In this document: positions 8,348 through 17,030 of the stretch, piece after piece | Layout: every line of letters starts with the position of its first letter | Position numbering within the stretch: the first letter of the stretch is position 1 | Assembly: GCA_044220975.1 (NCBI GenBank) | Contig: JBGAPZ010000006.1 | Span: 62,001-126,000, forward strand | Length of the DNA: 64,000 nucleotides | Direction: 5' to 3' | Source of the DNA: SZUA-430 sp044220975 | Lineage (GTDB): Bacteria > Pseudomonadota > Alphaproteobacteria > Micropepsales > Micropepsaceae | Notes under the pieces: generated by a model | The model's input: the letters and a program-made list of their open reading frames with translations, nothing else | Databases searched by the model: none | Told to the model about the DNA's origin: nothing | Program-made: the position numbers and the translations under genes

Positions 8348-10734
8348 CGCTGTTTGCCGCCCGTTGCCTTTGCGACAGCACCCACGATCTTGGCTGCCAC
8401 GCCTTCGATGTCGGCCTCAGTCAACGTCCGGTCTTTGGGCTGCAGCCTTACGCTGATGGCGAGCGACTTCATGCCCGTTTCGATCCCTTGACCCTCGTAC
8501 ACGTCGAAGACGGTGACGCTTTCGATGAGCGCGCGATCGGCCGTGACCGCGGCCTTGACGATGTCCGCGGCCGGAACTTCGGCGTCCACCAGGAATGCGA
8601 AGTCGCGCTCGACGGCCTGATACTCCGGCAGATCGAGTTTCGGCTTCGTCTTGGTGGGCTTTGCCTTTTGCGTGGGCAACGTCTCCAGCATCACTTCGAA
8701 CGCGGCGACGGGGCCGGTGAGATCGAACGCGGCCAGGATGCGCGGATGCAGTTCGCCGAAATAGGCGAGGACATTCTTCGGACCCAAACGCAGCGCGCCG
8801 GAGCGGCCGGGATGAAACCACGCCGGCGCATCGGCACTAACCTGCGCCGTGTCAGCGGCGAAGCCGCAGGCTTCCAGGATCGCCATGACGTCGGCCTTTG
8901 CTTGGAAGACGTCGGCGTTCCAAGTTTGCTTGCCCCAGTTGCGTGGGCCGCTGCCCACGCGGATGGCAGAGGCCGCCGTCAGTTGCTCGCCAGGTTCGGG
9001 GCCGGTGAATTGCGGGCCGACTTCGAACAGTGCGAGGTCCTTCGCGCCGCGCGCGGCGTTGCGTTGCGCGGCGGCGAGGAGGCCCGGCAGGACGCTGGGG
9101 CGCATCGCATCGAGATCGGCGCTGATCGGGTTGGCGACCAGCAACGCGTCAGGCACGCCACCGAACAACGCGGCTTGCGCTTTCGACACGAACGACCAGG
9201 TCATCGCTTCGGTGAGACCGCGGGCGGCGAGCGTACGTTTTGCAGCGCGCACGCGCTTTTGCATCTGTGTCAGCACCGGCAACGGAACGCCGGCAGGACG
9301 CGGCAGCGGCGTGGACGGTATCTTATCGAAGCCCGCGATGCGCACGACTTCTTCGACCAGATCGGCGGGGCCGTTGATGTCGGGCCGCCATGGCGGCACG
9401 GCGACACGCGTGCCGACGACGGCGCGGAAGCCCAAACGGTCGAGGATGGTCATCGCCTCGCCCGCGTGGATTTTCATGCCGCAGAGTTTCTCGACGAGCG
9501 CGGGATCGAATGTGATGTCGCGCTTCGTGTCGGGTGCACGGCCTGCGACGGTGACGTCGGAGGCTTCGCCGCCACAAAGATCGAGGACTAGCTTCGTCGC
9601 GAGATCGAGGCCCGGCGTCACGTATTCGGGGTCGACGCCGCGTTCGAAGCGGTAGCGCGCGTCAGAATTGATGCCAAGTTCGCGGCCGGTGCGCGCGGTG
9701 CGCACGGGATCGAAGTAGGCGCTTTCGATGAAGACGTTCGTGGTCGCTTCGGTGACGCCGGTCGTTTCGCCGCCCATGACGCCGCCCAAACCCAGCACAC
9801 CGCTGTCGTCGGCGATGACGCACATTTCGGCGTCGAGTTCGTATGTCTTGCCGTCGAGCGCGAGGACGCTTTCGCCCTTCTTAGCGAGGCGCGCGTGGAT
9901 TTCACCCTTCAGCTTGTCAGCGTCGTAGACGTGAAGCGGACGTGCGCGGTCGAGCGAGATCAAGTTCGTGATGTCGACGAGTGCGGAGATTGGGCGCAGA
10001 CCAACGGCCTTCAAGCGCTGTTGTAGCCACGCGGGCGAAGGGCCGTTCTTGACGCCTTTCACCATGCGGCCTGCGAAGACGGGGCAAGCGCTCTTTGCCG
10101 CTTCGTCGAAATGCAAGCCGATCGCGATGGCGTTCTTGAAGCGCGGATTGATCTTGATGGCTTGGTCGGCTTTCAAGTGACCGATGCCCGCGGCCGCGAG
10201 ATCGCGCGCGACGCCGCGCACGCCGGTGCAGTCCGGGCGGTTTGGCGTCAGCTTGATCTCGATCACCGGATCGGTCAGGCCCATGATCTCGGCGAACGGC
10301 TTGCCGACGGGCGCATCCTCGGGAAGTTCGATGATGCCGTCGTGCTCTTGGCTGAGCCCCATCTCACGCTCGGAGCAGAGCATGCCGTTCGACTCGACGC
10401 CGCGGATCGACGATTTCTTCAGTTCAAGGCCGGTACCGGGTACGGTGACGCCGGCGTGTGCAAACACGCCCTTCATGCCGGCGCGCGCGTTCGGCGCGCC
10501 GCAGACGACCTGCAGCTTTTCCTTGCCGGTGTCGACAATACAGACGCGCAGCTTATCGGCGTTCGGATGCTTCTCGGCCGAGACGACGTAAGCCACAGTG
10601 AAGGCGCTAAGGTCTTTCGCCTTGTCGTGCACGCTTTCCACTTCGAGGCCGATGTGAGTGAGCGTGTCGGCGATCTTTTCGACGGGCGCGTCGGTGTCGA
10701 GGTGGTCCTTAAGCCATGAAAGCGTGAACTTCAT
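8344..10734 (-). CDS. pheT: Phenylalanyl-tRNA synthetase beta subunit
   Basis: The product is 796 aa, the usual length of PheT, which pairs with PheS as an alpha2-beta2 enzyme charging tRNA-Phe. Visible domains in order are: N-terminal MKFTLSWLKDHL, an EMAP-like tRNA-binding domain (about residues 40-150, HPNADKLRVC), the B3/B4 editing domain, a B5 domain (about 400-475), the catalytic-like core, and the anticodon-binding FDX-ACB domain at the end (about 705-795, LPEYQAVERDFAFLVD). The ATG at 10734 overlaps the pheS stop (ATGA). A longer upstream frame exists but is not family-like. Confidence 0.97.
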   Translation of the reverse strand: MKFTLSWLKDHLDTDAPVEKIADTLTHIGLEVESVHDKAKDLSAFTVAYVVSAEKHPNADKLRVCIVDTGKEKLQVVCGAPNARAGMKGVFAHAGVTVPGTGLELKKSSIRGVESNGMLCSEREMGLSQEHDGIIELPEDAPVGKPFAEIMGLTDPVIEIKLTPNRPDCTGVRGVARDLAAAGIGHLKADQAIKINPRFKNAIAIGLHFDEAAKSACPVFAGRMVKGVKNGPSPAWLQQRLKAVGLRPISALVDITNLISLDRARPLHVYDADKLKGEIHARLAKKGESVLALDGKTYELDAEMCVIADDSGVLGLGGVMGGETTGVTEATTNVFIESAYFDPVRTARTGRELGINSDARYRFERGVDPEYVTPGLDLATKLVLDLCGGEASDVTVAGRAPDTKRDITFDPALVEKLCGMKIHAGEAMTILDRLGFRAVVGTRVAVPPWRPDINGPADLVEEVVRIAGFDKIPSTPLPRPAGVPLPVLTQMQKRVRAAKRTLAARGLTEAMTWSFVSKAQAALFGGVPDALLVANPISADLDAMRPSVLPGLLAAAQRNAARGAKDLALFEVGPQFTGPEPGEQLTAASAIRVGSGPRNWGKQTWNADVFQAKADVMAILEACGFAADTAQVSADAPAWFHPGRSGALRLGPKNVLAYFGELHPRILAAFDLTGPVAAFEVMLETLPTQKAKPTKTKPKLDLPEYQAVERDFAFLVDAEVPAADIVKAAVTADRALIESVTVFDVYEGQGIETGMKSLAISVRLQPKDRTLTEADIEGVAAKIVGAVAKATGGKQR

Positions 10735-11807
10735 CGGCTGAGCCCTCCCGCAAGCGAGGGCATGTCGAGCGCCGCGAAACCGTAGTGCTTCAGCCAGCGG
10801 GCGTCGCTGTCGAAGAACGCGCGCAGATCGGGCGCGCCATACTTCAACATTGCGAGACGATCGAGGCCCATGCCCCACGCGAAGCCTTGATACTTCGCGG
10901 GATCGTGACCGCACATTTCGATGACCTTCGGGTGCACCATGCCGCAGCCCAAGATTTCGAGCCAATCGTTGCCCTGCCCCAGCTTCACTTCGCCACCAGA
11001 ACGATCGCAGCGGATGTCGACTTCGGCCGATGGCTCGGTGAACGGGAAGTGCGAGGGACGAAAGCGCATCTCGACCTTCGGCACTTCGAACAGCGCGCGG
11101 CAGAATTCTTCCAGGATCCACTTCAAGTGGCCCATGTGCGAACTCTCGTCGATGACCAGGCCTTCGATCTGGTGGAACATCGGCGTGTGGGTTTGGTCCG
11201 AGTCCATGCGATAGACGCGGCCCGGAACGATGATGCGGATCGGCGGCTTCTGCGCGAGCATCGTACGCACCTGAACCGGCGACGTGTGCGTGCGCAGGAG
11301 GTGGCGCGTGCCGTCAGCCTTCGGCTTCAGATAGAACGTGTCGTGCATCTGGCGCGCGGGATGTTCGGGCGGGATGTTCAACTTTGTGAAGTTGTAATCG
11401 TCGGTCTCGATGTCCGGACCTTCGGCGATCGCGAAGCCCATGTCGGCGAAGATCGCGGTTGCTTCATCCAGGATTTGCGAGACCGGGTGGATGCGCCCCG
11501 TCATCTCCGGCCGCACCGGCAGTGTCACATCAACGCGTTCGGCGCCGAGTTTCGCTTCCAGCGCGGCATCGCCGAGCGCGGTCTTGCGTGCCCCAAGCGC
11601 TGCCGTCACGCGGTCGCGCATGCCGTTGATGATTGGACCCTTCGACTTGCGCTCGTCCGGGCTCATGGCCCCCAACGTCTTTAGCGCTTCGCTGATCGAG
11701 CCCTTCTTGCCCAATAGATCGACGCGCGCGGCTTCCAACGCCGCTTCATCGCCCGCTTTGGCAATGCGGGCGAGGGCTTCGCGTTCCAGTGTTTCCAGGT
11801 CTTGCAT
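10731..11807 (-). CDS. pheS: Phenylalanyl-tRNA synthetase alpha subunit
   Basis: The product is 358 aa. It has an N-terminal coiled coil (about residues 1-90) and the class II catalytic core. Motif 2 is FRPSHFPFTEPSAEVDI, motif 3 is GFAWGMGLDRLAML, and the PheS-specific LNIPPEHPARQMHDTFYL is present. I choose ATG 11807, which follows CGGAG. A GTG at 11840 would add 11 residues. It lies downstream of rplT and is coupled to pheT. Autoregulation by a leader was looked for in the 104-bp gap before it and not seen. Confidence 0.97.
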   Translation of the reverse strand: MQDLETLEREALARIAKAGDEAALEAARVDLLGKKGSISEALKTLGAMSPDERKSKGPIINGMRDRVTAALGARKTALGDAALEAKLGAERVDVTLPVRPEMTGRIHPVSQILDEATAIFADMGFAIAEGPDIETDDYNFTKLNIPPEHPARQMHDTFYLKPKADGTRHLLRTHTSPVQVRTMLAQKPPIRIIVPGRVYRMDSDQTHTPMFHQIEGLVIDESSHMGHLKWILEEFCRALFEVPKVEMRFRPSHFPFTEPSAEVDIRCDRSGGEVKLGQGNDWLEILGCGMVHPKVIEMCGHDPAKYQGFAWGMGLDRLAMLKYGAPDLRAFFDSDARWLKHYGFAALDMPSLAGGLSR

Positions 11808-11911
11808 TTCAATTGCTCCGAATCGCTTCGCGCCTGTCACGGGCGCATGTTCTCACGCTCCGGCCCGAAGGTCAGAGGCTGCATGCGATCCGAAAGCGAA
11901 TGAGACGCTCT

Positions 11912-12271
11912 TTAAGCCTTCGCTGCGCTTGCCGCCTGGTCGACCAGGGCCTTGAAGGCCTCGGGCTCGCGCACGGCGAGGTCTGCGAGAATCTTGCGGT
12001 CAACCGCAATCCCCGCAATCCCGAGACCGTTGATAAATCGGCCATAGGTCAGACCGTGCTCGCGGACGGCAGCGTTGATGCGCTGAATCCAAAGCGCGCG
12101 AAAATTGCGCTTCCTGAGCTTGCGGCCGATGTAGGCGTGTTGGCCCGATTTATCGACGGCCGCGTTCGCGGTCGTGATGTTGTTCTTGCGGCGGCCCTTG
12201 AAACCCTTGGCCTGCTTCAAGACTTTCTTGCGGCGAGCGTGGCTCGGAACCGCGCGTGGTGCACGTGACAT
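11912..12271 (-). CDS. rplT: 50S ribosomal protein L20
   Basis: The product is 119 aa, the standard length. L20 binds 23S rRNA early in 50S assembly and in many bacteria represses its own operon. The sequence has the basic N-terminus (KVLKQAKGFKGRRKN) and the family core AYIGRKLRKRNFRALWIQRI. It follows rpmI by 12 bp and is followed by pheS-pheT. In this organism infC is not next to these genes (it is at 43.1 kb). Confidence 0.98.
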   Translation of the reverse strand: MSRAPRAVPSHARRKKVLKQAKGFKGRRKNNITTANAAVDKSGQHAYIGRKLRKRNFRALWIQRINAAVREHGLTYGRFINGLGIAGIAVDRKILADLAVREPEAFKALVDQAASAAKA

Positions 12272-12283
12272 GAGTGTTCGTCC

Positions 12284-12484
12284 TTACCGGTTATAGGGCA
12301 TCCAAAGCTTTACGCGCGGCGTATCACTCTCAGAGAGAATGAAGCTGCCGCGAGCGTGAAGCTTGCGCTTGGATGAGCGCCGGATGAGACGGTGGCGCTT
12401 CATCACGCCGCCATGTTTGACCTTCCCGGTGGCCGTCATTCTGAAGCGCTTTTTGGCGCCACTTTTGGTCTTCAACTTGGGCAT
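12284..12484 (-). CDS. rpmI: 50S ribosomal protein L35
   Basis: The product is 66 aa, typical for L35, a basic protein of the 50S subunit. It begins MPKLKTKSGAKKRFRMTATG and contains the conserved KRHRLIRRSSKRK. A good AAGGAG ribosome site precedes the ATG. It is the first gene of a minus-strand run rpmI - rplT - pheS - pheT. Confidence 0.98.
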   Translation of the reverse strand: MPKLKTKSGAKKRFRMTATGKVKHGGVMKRHRLIRRSSKRKLHARGSFILSESDTPRVKLWMPYNR

Positions 12485-12805
12485 TTCGGTCTCCTTATGC
12501 TGGAACGCGTGTGAGCCCTTGAGGGCTTAAGAACAGCCTGGGCATGCCCCGCCCGGCCGTTCGTGAGGGGCGGGAAATAGCCTGAGGATGAGCCGGAAAA
12601 CAAGGGGGCGCGGCGGTTTAGCCCGGACTTAGCGTCCCCCTGTGATAAGGAGCCGCCCTGACAGGGTGCAATCTTGTCCAATCCAGTGAGTTTCTGAGCC
12701 TGATCCCGCGTCACGACCCGCAGAAATTCGCGGTTAGGCGCGAATCCGGCCGAACCCCGGGGGCATTGGTCGAGGAGATCACGTCTTTCACCCCTGCAGT
12801 TTAGG
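12485..12805. other. Leader/intergenic region upstream of rpmI
   Basis: This 321-bp gap holds the promoter and leader of the rpmI-rplT-pheST run. On the minus strand it contains a GC-rich inverted repeat (CCCGCCC paired with GGGCGGG at about 12549-12575) and a smaller AGCCC/GGGCT hairpin near 12510-12530 just before the AAGGAG site. Neither has a U-run. They could be part of an L20-type leader, but this is not shown. No gene is seen here. A frame at 12472-12714 lacks any coding character I recognise. Confidence 0.4.
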
Positions 12806-14665
12806 TCACTCCCAGAAGCGAATGCCGACCCAACCGTGCATGAAGAAGTATGCGGCGAGGCCCAACATACCGATCGAGGTTACGAATGCTGCGGCGCGAG
12901 ACGGTTTGGTGCTTTCGGCGGCGACCACGGAGAGTATGAGCCCTAGCGCTGCGAGGACCGGCCAAGCCAGTGAGGCGCTATAGATGGCATACGTTGCTGC
13001 GTCCGGCCGGCCCAGCATTTCCACGGCTTGATATCCTGCATTCGCGGTGACGAGAAACACGCCCAGCATCGTGACGAAGCTCAGCGCCGAAAGCGTGGGC
13101 GCCCACCGCATCGTGGCGCTCAGCGCGCCGGTGGAACGACGCCAGCTCGGAACGAGCATCCGCACGGGACGCGTTATGAGCGTGAGCACCGTGATGGCGA
13201 GCGCAAGCGCGGCACCGGCCAGCATCGCGGCGAGTAGGCCAAGTTCGAGCGGCGCAAATTTGCGCATGACTTCGCGGCCAGTGCTCATCTCCTGCTGACC
13301 TTCGGGCGTGGTGTAAAAGATCAACGTCGCGTCCGGGCGATCGCCGCGGCGAAACCTGTTGCCGCCCACGCCGATGCGCTCGGCGCCCAAAGCCATGACG
13401 CGGCCGTTCCCGGCAAGCGCGACTTCGTTCGGGTAGAGTCCAACGAGCGCATTCATGAACGGGTGGCGCTGCGCGATGGTGTGGTAGTAACCCACGTAGG
13501 GTGCGAAGTCCGCCCCTGCTTTGACTTCCGCAGGTGCCGGAGCCGGTTTGAAGTCGCGGCCCAGATAAAGCGTGATCAGCTCGAGCGCGTCGGCGTTCGC
13601 GCGTCCGCCGTTGACCATCAGCACATAGCCTTTGCGCTGCTCCGGCCAATAGACATACGCGGACTCGAAACCATCGATGCCGCCGTTGTGGCCATAAACA
13701 ATGAAGTTCGTTTGCGGGGCGTAGAAGACGCCCAGGCCGTATCCGTATGAAAGCCCGGCTTTCGAAGCGAGGGTGCTTTGGGGACGCTCCATGCGCGCGA
13801 TGGTCTCTGGTGAGACGAGTGCCACGCCCTGCTCCGTCTTGCCGCGCTCGTTCAAGAAGACAACGAACTTCGCGAGATCGGACGCCGTTGTCAGGATGCT
13901 GCCTGCCGCGGCGAGGCCGATGCCGTGGTAGGGGATCTCTGTCGCGCCGTCGACGTCGTAGCTCTTCGACAGATTGGCCCGCGTCGCATCCGTCACCGCG
14001 AATTCGGTGTGTGTCATGCCGATCGGCGCCAGGATGCGTTGGCGCATTTGCTCTGCGTACGGTGCGCCGCCAATCTGTTCCAAGATCGCGCCCATCACGC
14101 CCGGGCCAACGTTCGAGTACGCCATGTAGCGGCCGGGTTGCCAGCGCGACACGCGAAGCCTGCGCGTCACGCCGATGTCGCGCGCGATTTCATCGCGCGG
14201 ATTCCAGCGGACGATATCCGGGAAGCCAAGATCGCGCCAACCGGTCGTGTGTTCCATCAGGTGAACGATGCGAACTGGGTCGGTCTGTTCCCAGGGATTG
14301 TCGAAGCCAATGCCCGGCGCCACTTCCGCAAGGCGTGCGTCCAAATTGAGTTTTCCGTCTTCGACAAGTTTCATCGCGAGCAGTGCGGTGAACGATTTGT
14401 TGATCGAACCCGCACGGAAGATCGTTTCGTCGGTCACCGGCGCTTTTGCTTTCAGGTCGCGGTAGCCGAAGTTCTTCGTCCAAACGACTTTGTTGTCTTC
14501 GACGACCGCCATGGCGGCGCCTGCGGTTGCGCCTTTTTTCAGCACGACTTCAAGGCGCGCGTCCAATTCCGCGAGCGTGCGGGGCGCCGGCGGCAATGCC
14601 TCTTGAGCGGTCGCGCCGACAGCACACACTGCGAGAAGCGCGAAGATCGTCAGCCAGCGAAACAT
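12806..14665 (-). CDS. Serine hydrolase (class C beta-lactamase family) with membrane tail
   Basis: The product is 619 aa. It has a signal peptide (residues 1-20) and a penicillin-binding/beta-lactamase fold (about 30-365): SxxK is SINK in AGSINKSFTALLAM, YxN is YSN in MAYSNVGPGVMG, and the third motif is HNG in YGHNGGIDGF. A beta-rich linker domain (about 370-460) is followed by about four C-terminal membrane helices (about 465-615). This family includes esterases, DD-peptidases and D-aminopeptidases, so activity on beta-lactams should not be assumed. It is divergent from a MarR regulator, with a perfect palindrome between them. Confidence 0.87.
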   Translation of the reverse strand: MFRWLTIFALLAVCAVGATAQEALPPAPRTLAELDARLEVVLKKGATAGAAMAVVEDNKVVWTKNFGYRDLKAKAPVTDETIFRAGSINKSFTALLAMKLVEDGKLNLDARLAEVAPGIGFDNPWEQTDPVRIVHLMEHTTGWRDLGFPDIVRWNPRDEIARDIGVTRRLRVSRWQPGRYMAYSNVGPGVMGAILEQIGGAPYAEQMRQRILAPIGMTHTEFAVTDATRANLSKSYDVDGATEIPYHGIGLAAAGSILTTASDLAKFVVFLNERGKTEQGVALVSPETIARMERPQSTLASKAGLSYGYGLGVFYAPQTNFIVYGHNGGIDGFESAYVYWPEQRKGYVLMVNGGRANADALELITLYLGRDFKPAPAPAEVKAGADFAPYVGYYHTIAQRHPFMNALVGLYPNEVALAGNGRVMALGAERIGVGGNRFRRGDRPDATLIFYTTPEGQQEMSTGREVMRKFAPLELGLLAAMLAGAALALAITVLTLITRPVRMLVPSWRRSTGALSATMRWAPTLSALSFVTMLGVFLVTANAGYQAVEMLGRPDAATYAIYSASLAWPVLAALGLILSVVAAESTKPSRAAAFVTSIGMLGLAAYFFMHGWVGIRFWE

Positions 14666-14703
14666 GGATTCCCCCTTGGGCTTTACGTCATCGCCAATTT
14701 AAT

Positions 14704-14715
14704 GTAAGCGCTTAC
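14704..14715. promoter_or_regulatory. Perfect palindrome GTAAGCGCTTAC, putative operator
   Basis: This 12-bp perfect palindrome lies in the 54-bp gap between the divergent serine hydrolase and MarR genes, 4 bp before the MarR ATG. With the flanking T it reads TGTAAGCGCTTACG, close to the operators of LacI-family and CcpA-type regulators. It is a good candidate for controlling one or both genes. Binding by the adjacent MarR protein is possible but not the usual MarR site pattern. Confidence 0.5.
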
Positions 14716-14719
14716 GGAT

Positions 14720-15244
14720 ATGTCAAGAGACTATCCTTCACGTTTCGGTGGCGCGGCCATCGGCGCGCGACTGCGGCGCCTGTCGGATCGGATCGACCGG
14801 GAGGCGGATGGCCTCTATTCGGCGCTTGGGATCGACTTTGAGCAGCGCTGGTTCGGCGTCATGAACCAACTCGCGCTCAACACGACGATGAGCGTTAGCG
14901 AGCTTGCGGCCGCGCTCGGCGTCACCCACGTGGCCGTCAGTCAGACGCGCGCGGCTTTGCTTGCCCGCGGCTTGATTAAAGCGACGGACGATCCGGCCGA
15001 TGCGCGGCGCCGTGCGCTGACGTTGAGCGCTCAAGGCCGGAAGATGGTGAAGCAGCTCGCTCCGGTTTGGTCCGCACTGAACGACGCTGCGCGCGACGTC
15101 GATCGCGAAGCGGGGAACGTCGCCGAGGCGCTGGCGCGTCTGGAGGCTGCACTCGACAAACGCAGTCTGGTGGCCCGCGTTCGCGCCAAGCTCGACGGCG
15201 GAAAGGCAAACGGGCGGCCGATAAGAGCCGCCCGCACGTCTTAG
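14720..15244 (+). CDS. MarR-family transcriptional regulator
   Basis: The product is 174 aa with a winged helix-turn-helix at about residues 50-120. The recognition part is MSVSELAAALGVTHVAVSQT and the wing is GLIKATDDPADARRRALTLS. A helical C-terminus serves for dimerization. MarR proteins repress nearby genes until a small ligand binds. It is divergent from the serine hydrolase, its likely target. The coding start nearly abuts the palindromic operator, which suggests autoregulation. It is convergent with the MATE gene, overlapping by 4 bp. Confidence 0.85.
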   Translation: MSRDYPSRFGGAAIGARLRRLSDRIDREADGLYSALGIDFEQRWFGVMNQLALNTTMSVSELAAALGVTHVAVSQTRAALLARGLIKATDDPADARRRALTLSAQGRKMVKQLAPVWSALNDAARDVDREAGNVAEALARLEAALDKRSLVARVRAKLDGGKANGRPIRAARTS

Positions 15245-16668
15245 ATGTTGCGCCGGGATAGAATTTCCCAGCGCCAGAGCATACCGACGCCGGCAACGCC
15301 CAGGCTTGCCAGCAGGCCGAGCCAGACGCCGAGACCTTCGAGCCCCGCCCACTTGGCGAGGCCGTAGGCCAAGGGGAAGCCGATTAGCCAGTAGCTCAAG
15401 CCTGCAATCCACATCGGAGCGCGCGCGTCCTTGATACCGCGCAAGCTCGACTGCGCCGTCACTTGGAGGGCGTCGAAGAGCTGGAACGCGGCGGCGATGT
15501 ACAAGAACGTACCCGCGAGCGGGATCACGCCTGCGTTGTTCGGATCGCTTGCGTCCAAGTAGAGGCCTGCCAATGTCTCCGGCATCGCGGCGATTACGAC
15601 GCCGCAAAGCGCCATGAAACCGCAGCCGACGAAGATCGCCGTGTGACCGGCGAGACGAGCGGCGGGGCCGTTGCGCGCTCCAACCGCGAGGCCCACCCGC
15701 ACGGTCGCCGCCATCCCGATCCCCAACGGCACCATGAAGGTGACCGAAGGAATGTTGAGTGCAACTTGGTGCGCGGCCACAGCCGTTGCGCCGAACGTAC
15801 CCATGATCAAAGTCGCCGAGTTGAACAGCATCGCCTCGAAGATCAAGGATGAGCCCATGGGCAAGCCCAGCCAAAAGATCTCCTTGAACTTACGCCAATC
15901 GGGCCGGAAGAACCGGTGCAGCAGGCGATATTTGTTGAACGCAGGCGCGAGCAACATCAGCGACAGCAACGTCGCGAACGAAAACACGTACGCGATCGTG
16001 CTTGCAATCGCCGAGCCTACCAAGCCGAACGCCGGCACCCCAAAGTGTCCGTAAATGAACACGTAGTTTGCCGCGATGTTCACGAGCACTGTCGCGATTG
16101 CGACGGCGAGTACCGGACGCTGCTTATCGACCGCCGTCGCGAAGCCACGCAGCAACGCGGTGCCAAGCCAGAACGGCAAACCGATACTGATGACTTGCAC
16201 CCATGGCTCGGCCATTGCTGCGATCTTCGGGTCTTGGCCTAAGAACACGAGCACGGGCCGCGCCCACAAAAGCGCCACCATCAACACCGGCGACATCAGA
16301 GCGATCGCATAGAAGCCCATACGCACGGTGGCGCGTACACGCGCGCGGTCGTTCGGATGCGCACCTAACGTTTGTGCGACGATCGGCGAGACCGCCATCA
16401 CCGGGCCGAAGCCGATCAACCAGGCTAGGTAGAAGATCACGGCACCGATACCGGTTGCCGCGAGCGCGTCCTTGCCCAGATGACCGACCATGATGATGTC
16501 GGCGGTGAGCGAGCCGATTTGGGCAAGCTGCATCGCTATCAACGGCGCAGCGAGCTTCAACAGCTCGCGCGTTTCGTCAGCCCAAGGCTTTAGGATCGCC
16601 TTGCGTCCGGCTTCGTCGGTATTGCGGTCGAAATAGGTGGTCACGGTCTTGATCATGATACGGCTCAT
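15241..16668 (-). CDS. MATE family multidrug/metabolite efflux transporter
   Basis: The product is 475 aa with 12 predicted helices arranged as two six-helix halves, typical of MATE antiporters that expel cationic compounds using Na+ or H+. Family signatures include ELLKLAAPLIAMQLAQIGSL near the start and GLPMGSSLIFEAMLFNSATL in the second half. I start at ATG 16668, because the upstream frame begins with a TTG inside a terminator hairpin. A promoter, short ORF and attenuator-like terminator lie directly upstream, so expression is probably controlled by premature termination. Confidence 0.9.
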   Translation of the reverse strand: MSRIMIKTVTTYFDRNTDEAGRKAILKPWADETRELLKLAAPLIAMQLAQIGSLTADIIMVGHLGKDALAATGIGAVIFYLAWLIGFGPVMAVSPIVAQTLGAHPNDRARVRATVRMGFYAIALMSPVLMVALLWARPVLVFLGQDPKIAAMAEPWVQVISIGLPFWLGTALLRGFATAVDKQRPVLAVAIATVLVNIAANYVFIYGHFGVPAFGLVGSAIASTIAYVFSFATLLSLMLLAPAFNKYRLLHRFFRPDWRKFKEIFWLGLPMGSSLIFEAMLFNSATLIMGTFGATAVAAHQVALNIPSVTFMVPLGIGMAATVRVGLAVGARNGPAARLAGHTAIFVGCGFMALCGVVIAAMPETLAGLYLDASDPNNAGVIPLAGTFLYIAAAFQLFDALQVTAQSSLRGIKDARAPMWIAGLSYWLIGFPLAYGLAKWAGLEGLGVWLGLLASLGVAGVGMLWRWEILSRRNI

Positions 16669-16720
16669 TTTGTGCGCCCGCCGGTGATTCCGCTCACTTT
16701 TCCGGGGATCGACGGGCAAA

Positions 16721-16754
16721 CAAAAACCCCTCCGGAGCGGTGCTCGGGAGGGGT
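16721..16754 (-). terminator. Rho-independent terminator/attenuator before the MATE gene
   Basis: On the minus strand ACCCCTCCCGAGC pairs with GCTCCGGAGGGGT around a 3-nt loop (12 pairs and one mismatch), followed by TTTTTG. It lies 53 nt upstream of the MATE start codon and downstream of a short ORF, so it would end most transcripts before the gene. Both stem arms are identical to those of the hairpin at 21651-21681. Confidence 0.85.
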
Positions 16755-16784
16755 GATGACCAGCTCAGGCCTTTCGGCTTGGCG

Positions 16785-16883
16785 CTAAACCATGACTCCC
16801 TCACGAGCCAAAAGAACCGCAAAACGCGGCGCCGGGTATCCGGCGCAGCCCGCAGCGGTCATGATGTTGATCGACATCGTCAT
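16785..16883 (-). CDS. Leader peptide ORF upstream of the MATE attenuator
   Basis: This is a 32-codon ORF beginning MTMSINIM and ending AVLLAREGVMV, with its stop about 30 nt before the terminator hairpin. Its last codons contain GCTCGTGAGGG (16798-16808), which can pair with the 5' arm of the terminator (10 of 11 positions). CACGAGCC just upstream of the ORF (16894-16901) can pair with the same segment. This is the layout of a classical transcription attenuator. No single amino acid dominates, so I favour sensing of general ribosome stalling, which is inference. Translation is not proven and the ribosome site is weak. Confidence 0.55.
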   Translation of the reverse strand: MTMSINIMTAAGCAGYPAPRFAVLLAREGVMV

Positions 16884-16937
16884 CAAATTTGTCGGCTCGT
16901 GATTGGACGCAAAGCCCCATGCCTCGCGATTGCGCCG

Positions 16938-16967
16938 GGGATACGCGCGAGAGGGGGCTCAAGTCAA
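16938..16967 (-). promoter_or_regulatory. Predicted sigma-70 promoter for the MATE leader
   Basis: On the minus strand TTGACT (16967-16962) is followed after 18 bp by TATCCC (16943-16938). Transcription would start near 16931, about 48 nt before the leader ORF. The start of this promoter (CTTGACTTGA) matches that of the promoter ahead of the Y-RNA array. Confidence 0.55.
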
Positions 16968-17030
16968 GGCATGGCTGTCATGCACACGGCAAAGCGCCTG
17001 GCGGCTGTGACATTTCAGCGAAAGCGGCAC

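Noticed and set aside
12472..12714. 80-codon protein antisense/upstream of rpmI
   Set aside because: It overlaps the rpmI leader and ribosome site and has no domain or signal features.
16740..16931. Riboswitch before the MATE gene
   Set aside because: No known riboswitch motif was recognised. The pieces fit a leader-peptide attenuator better.
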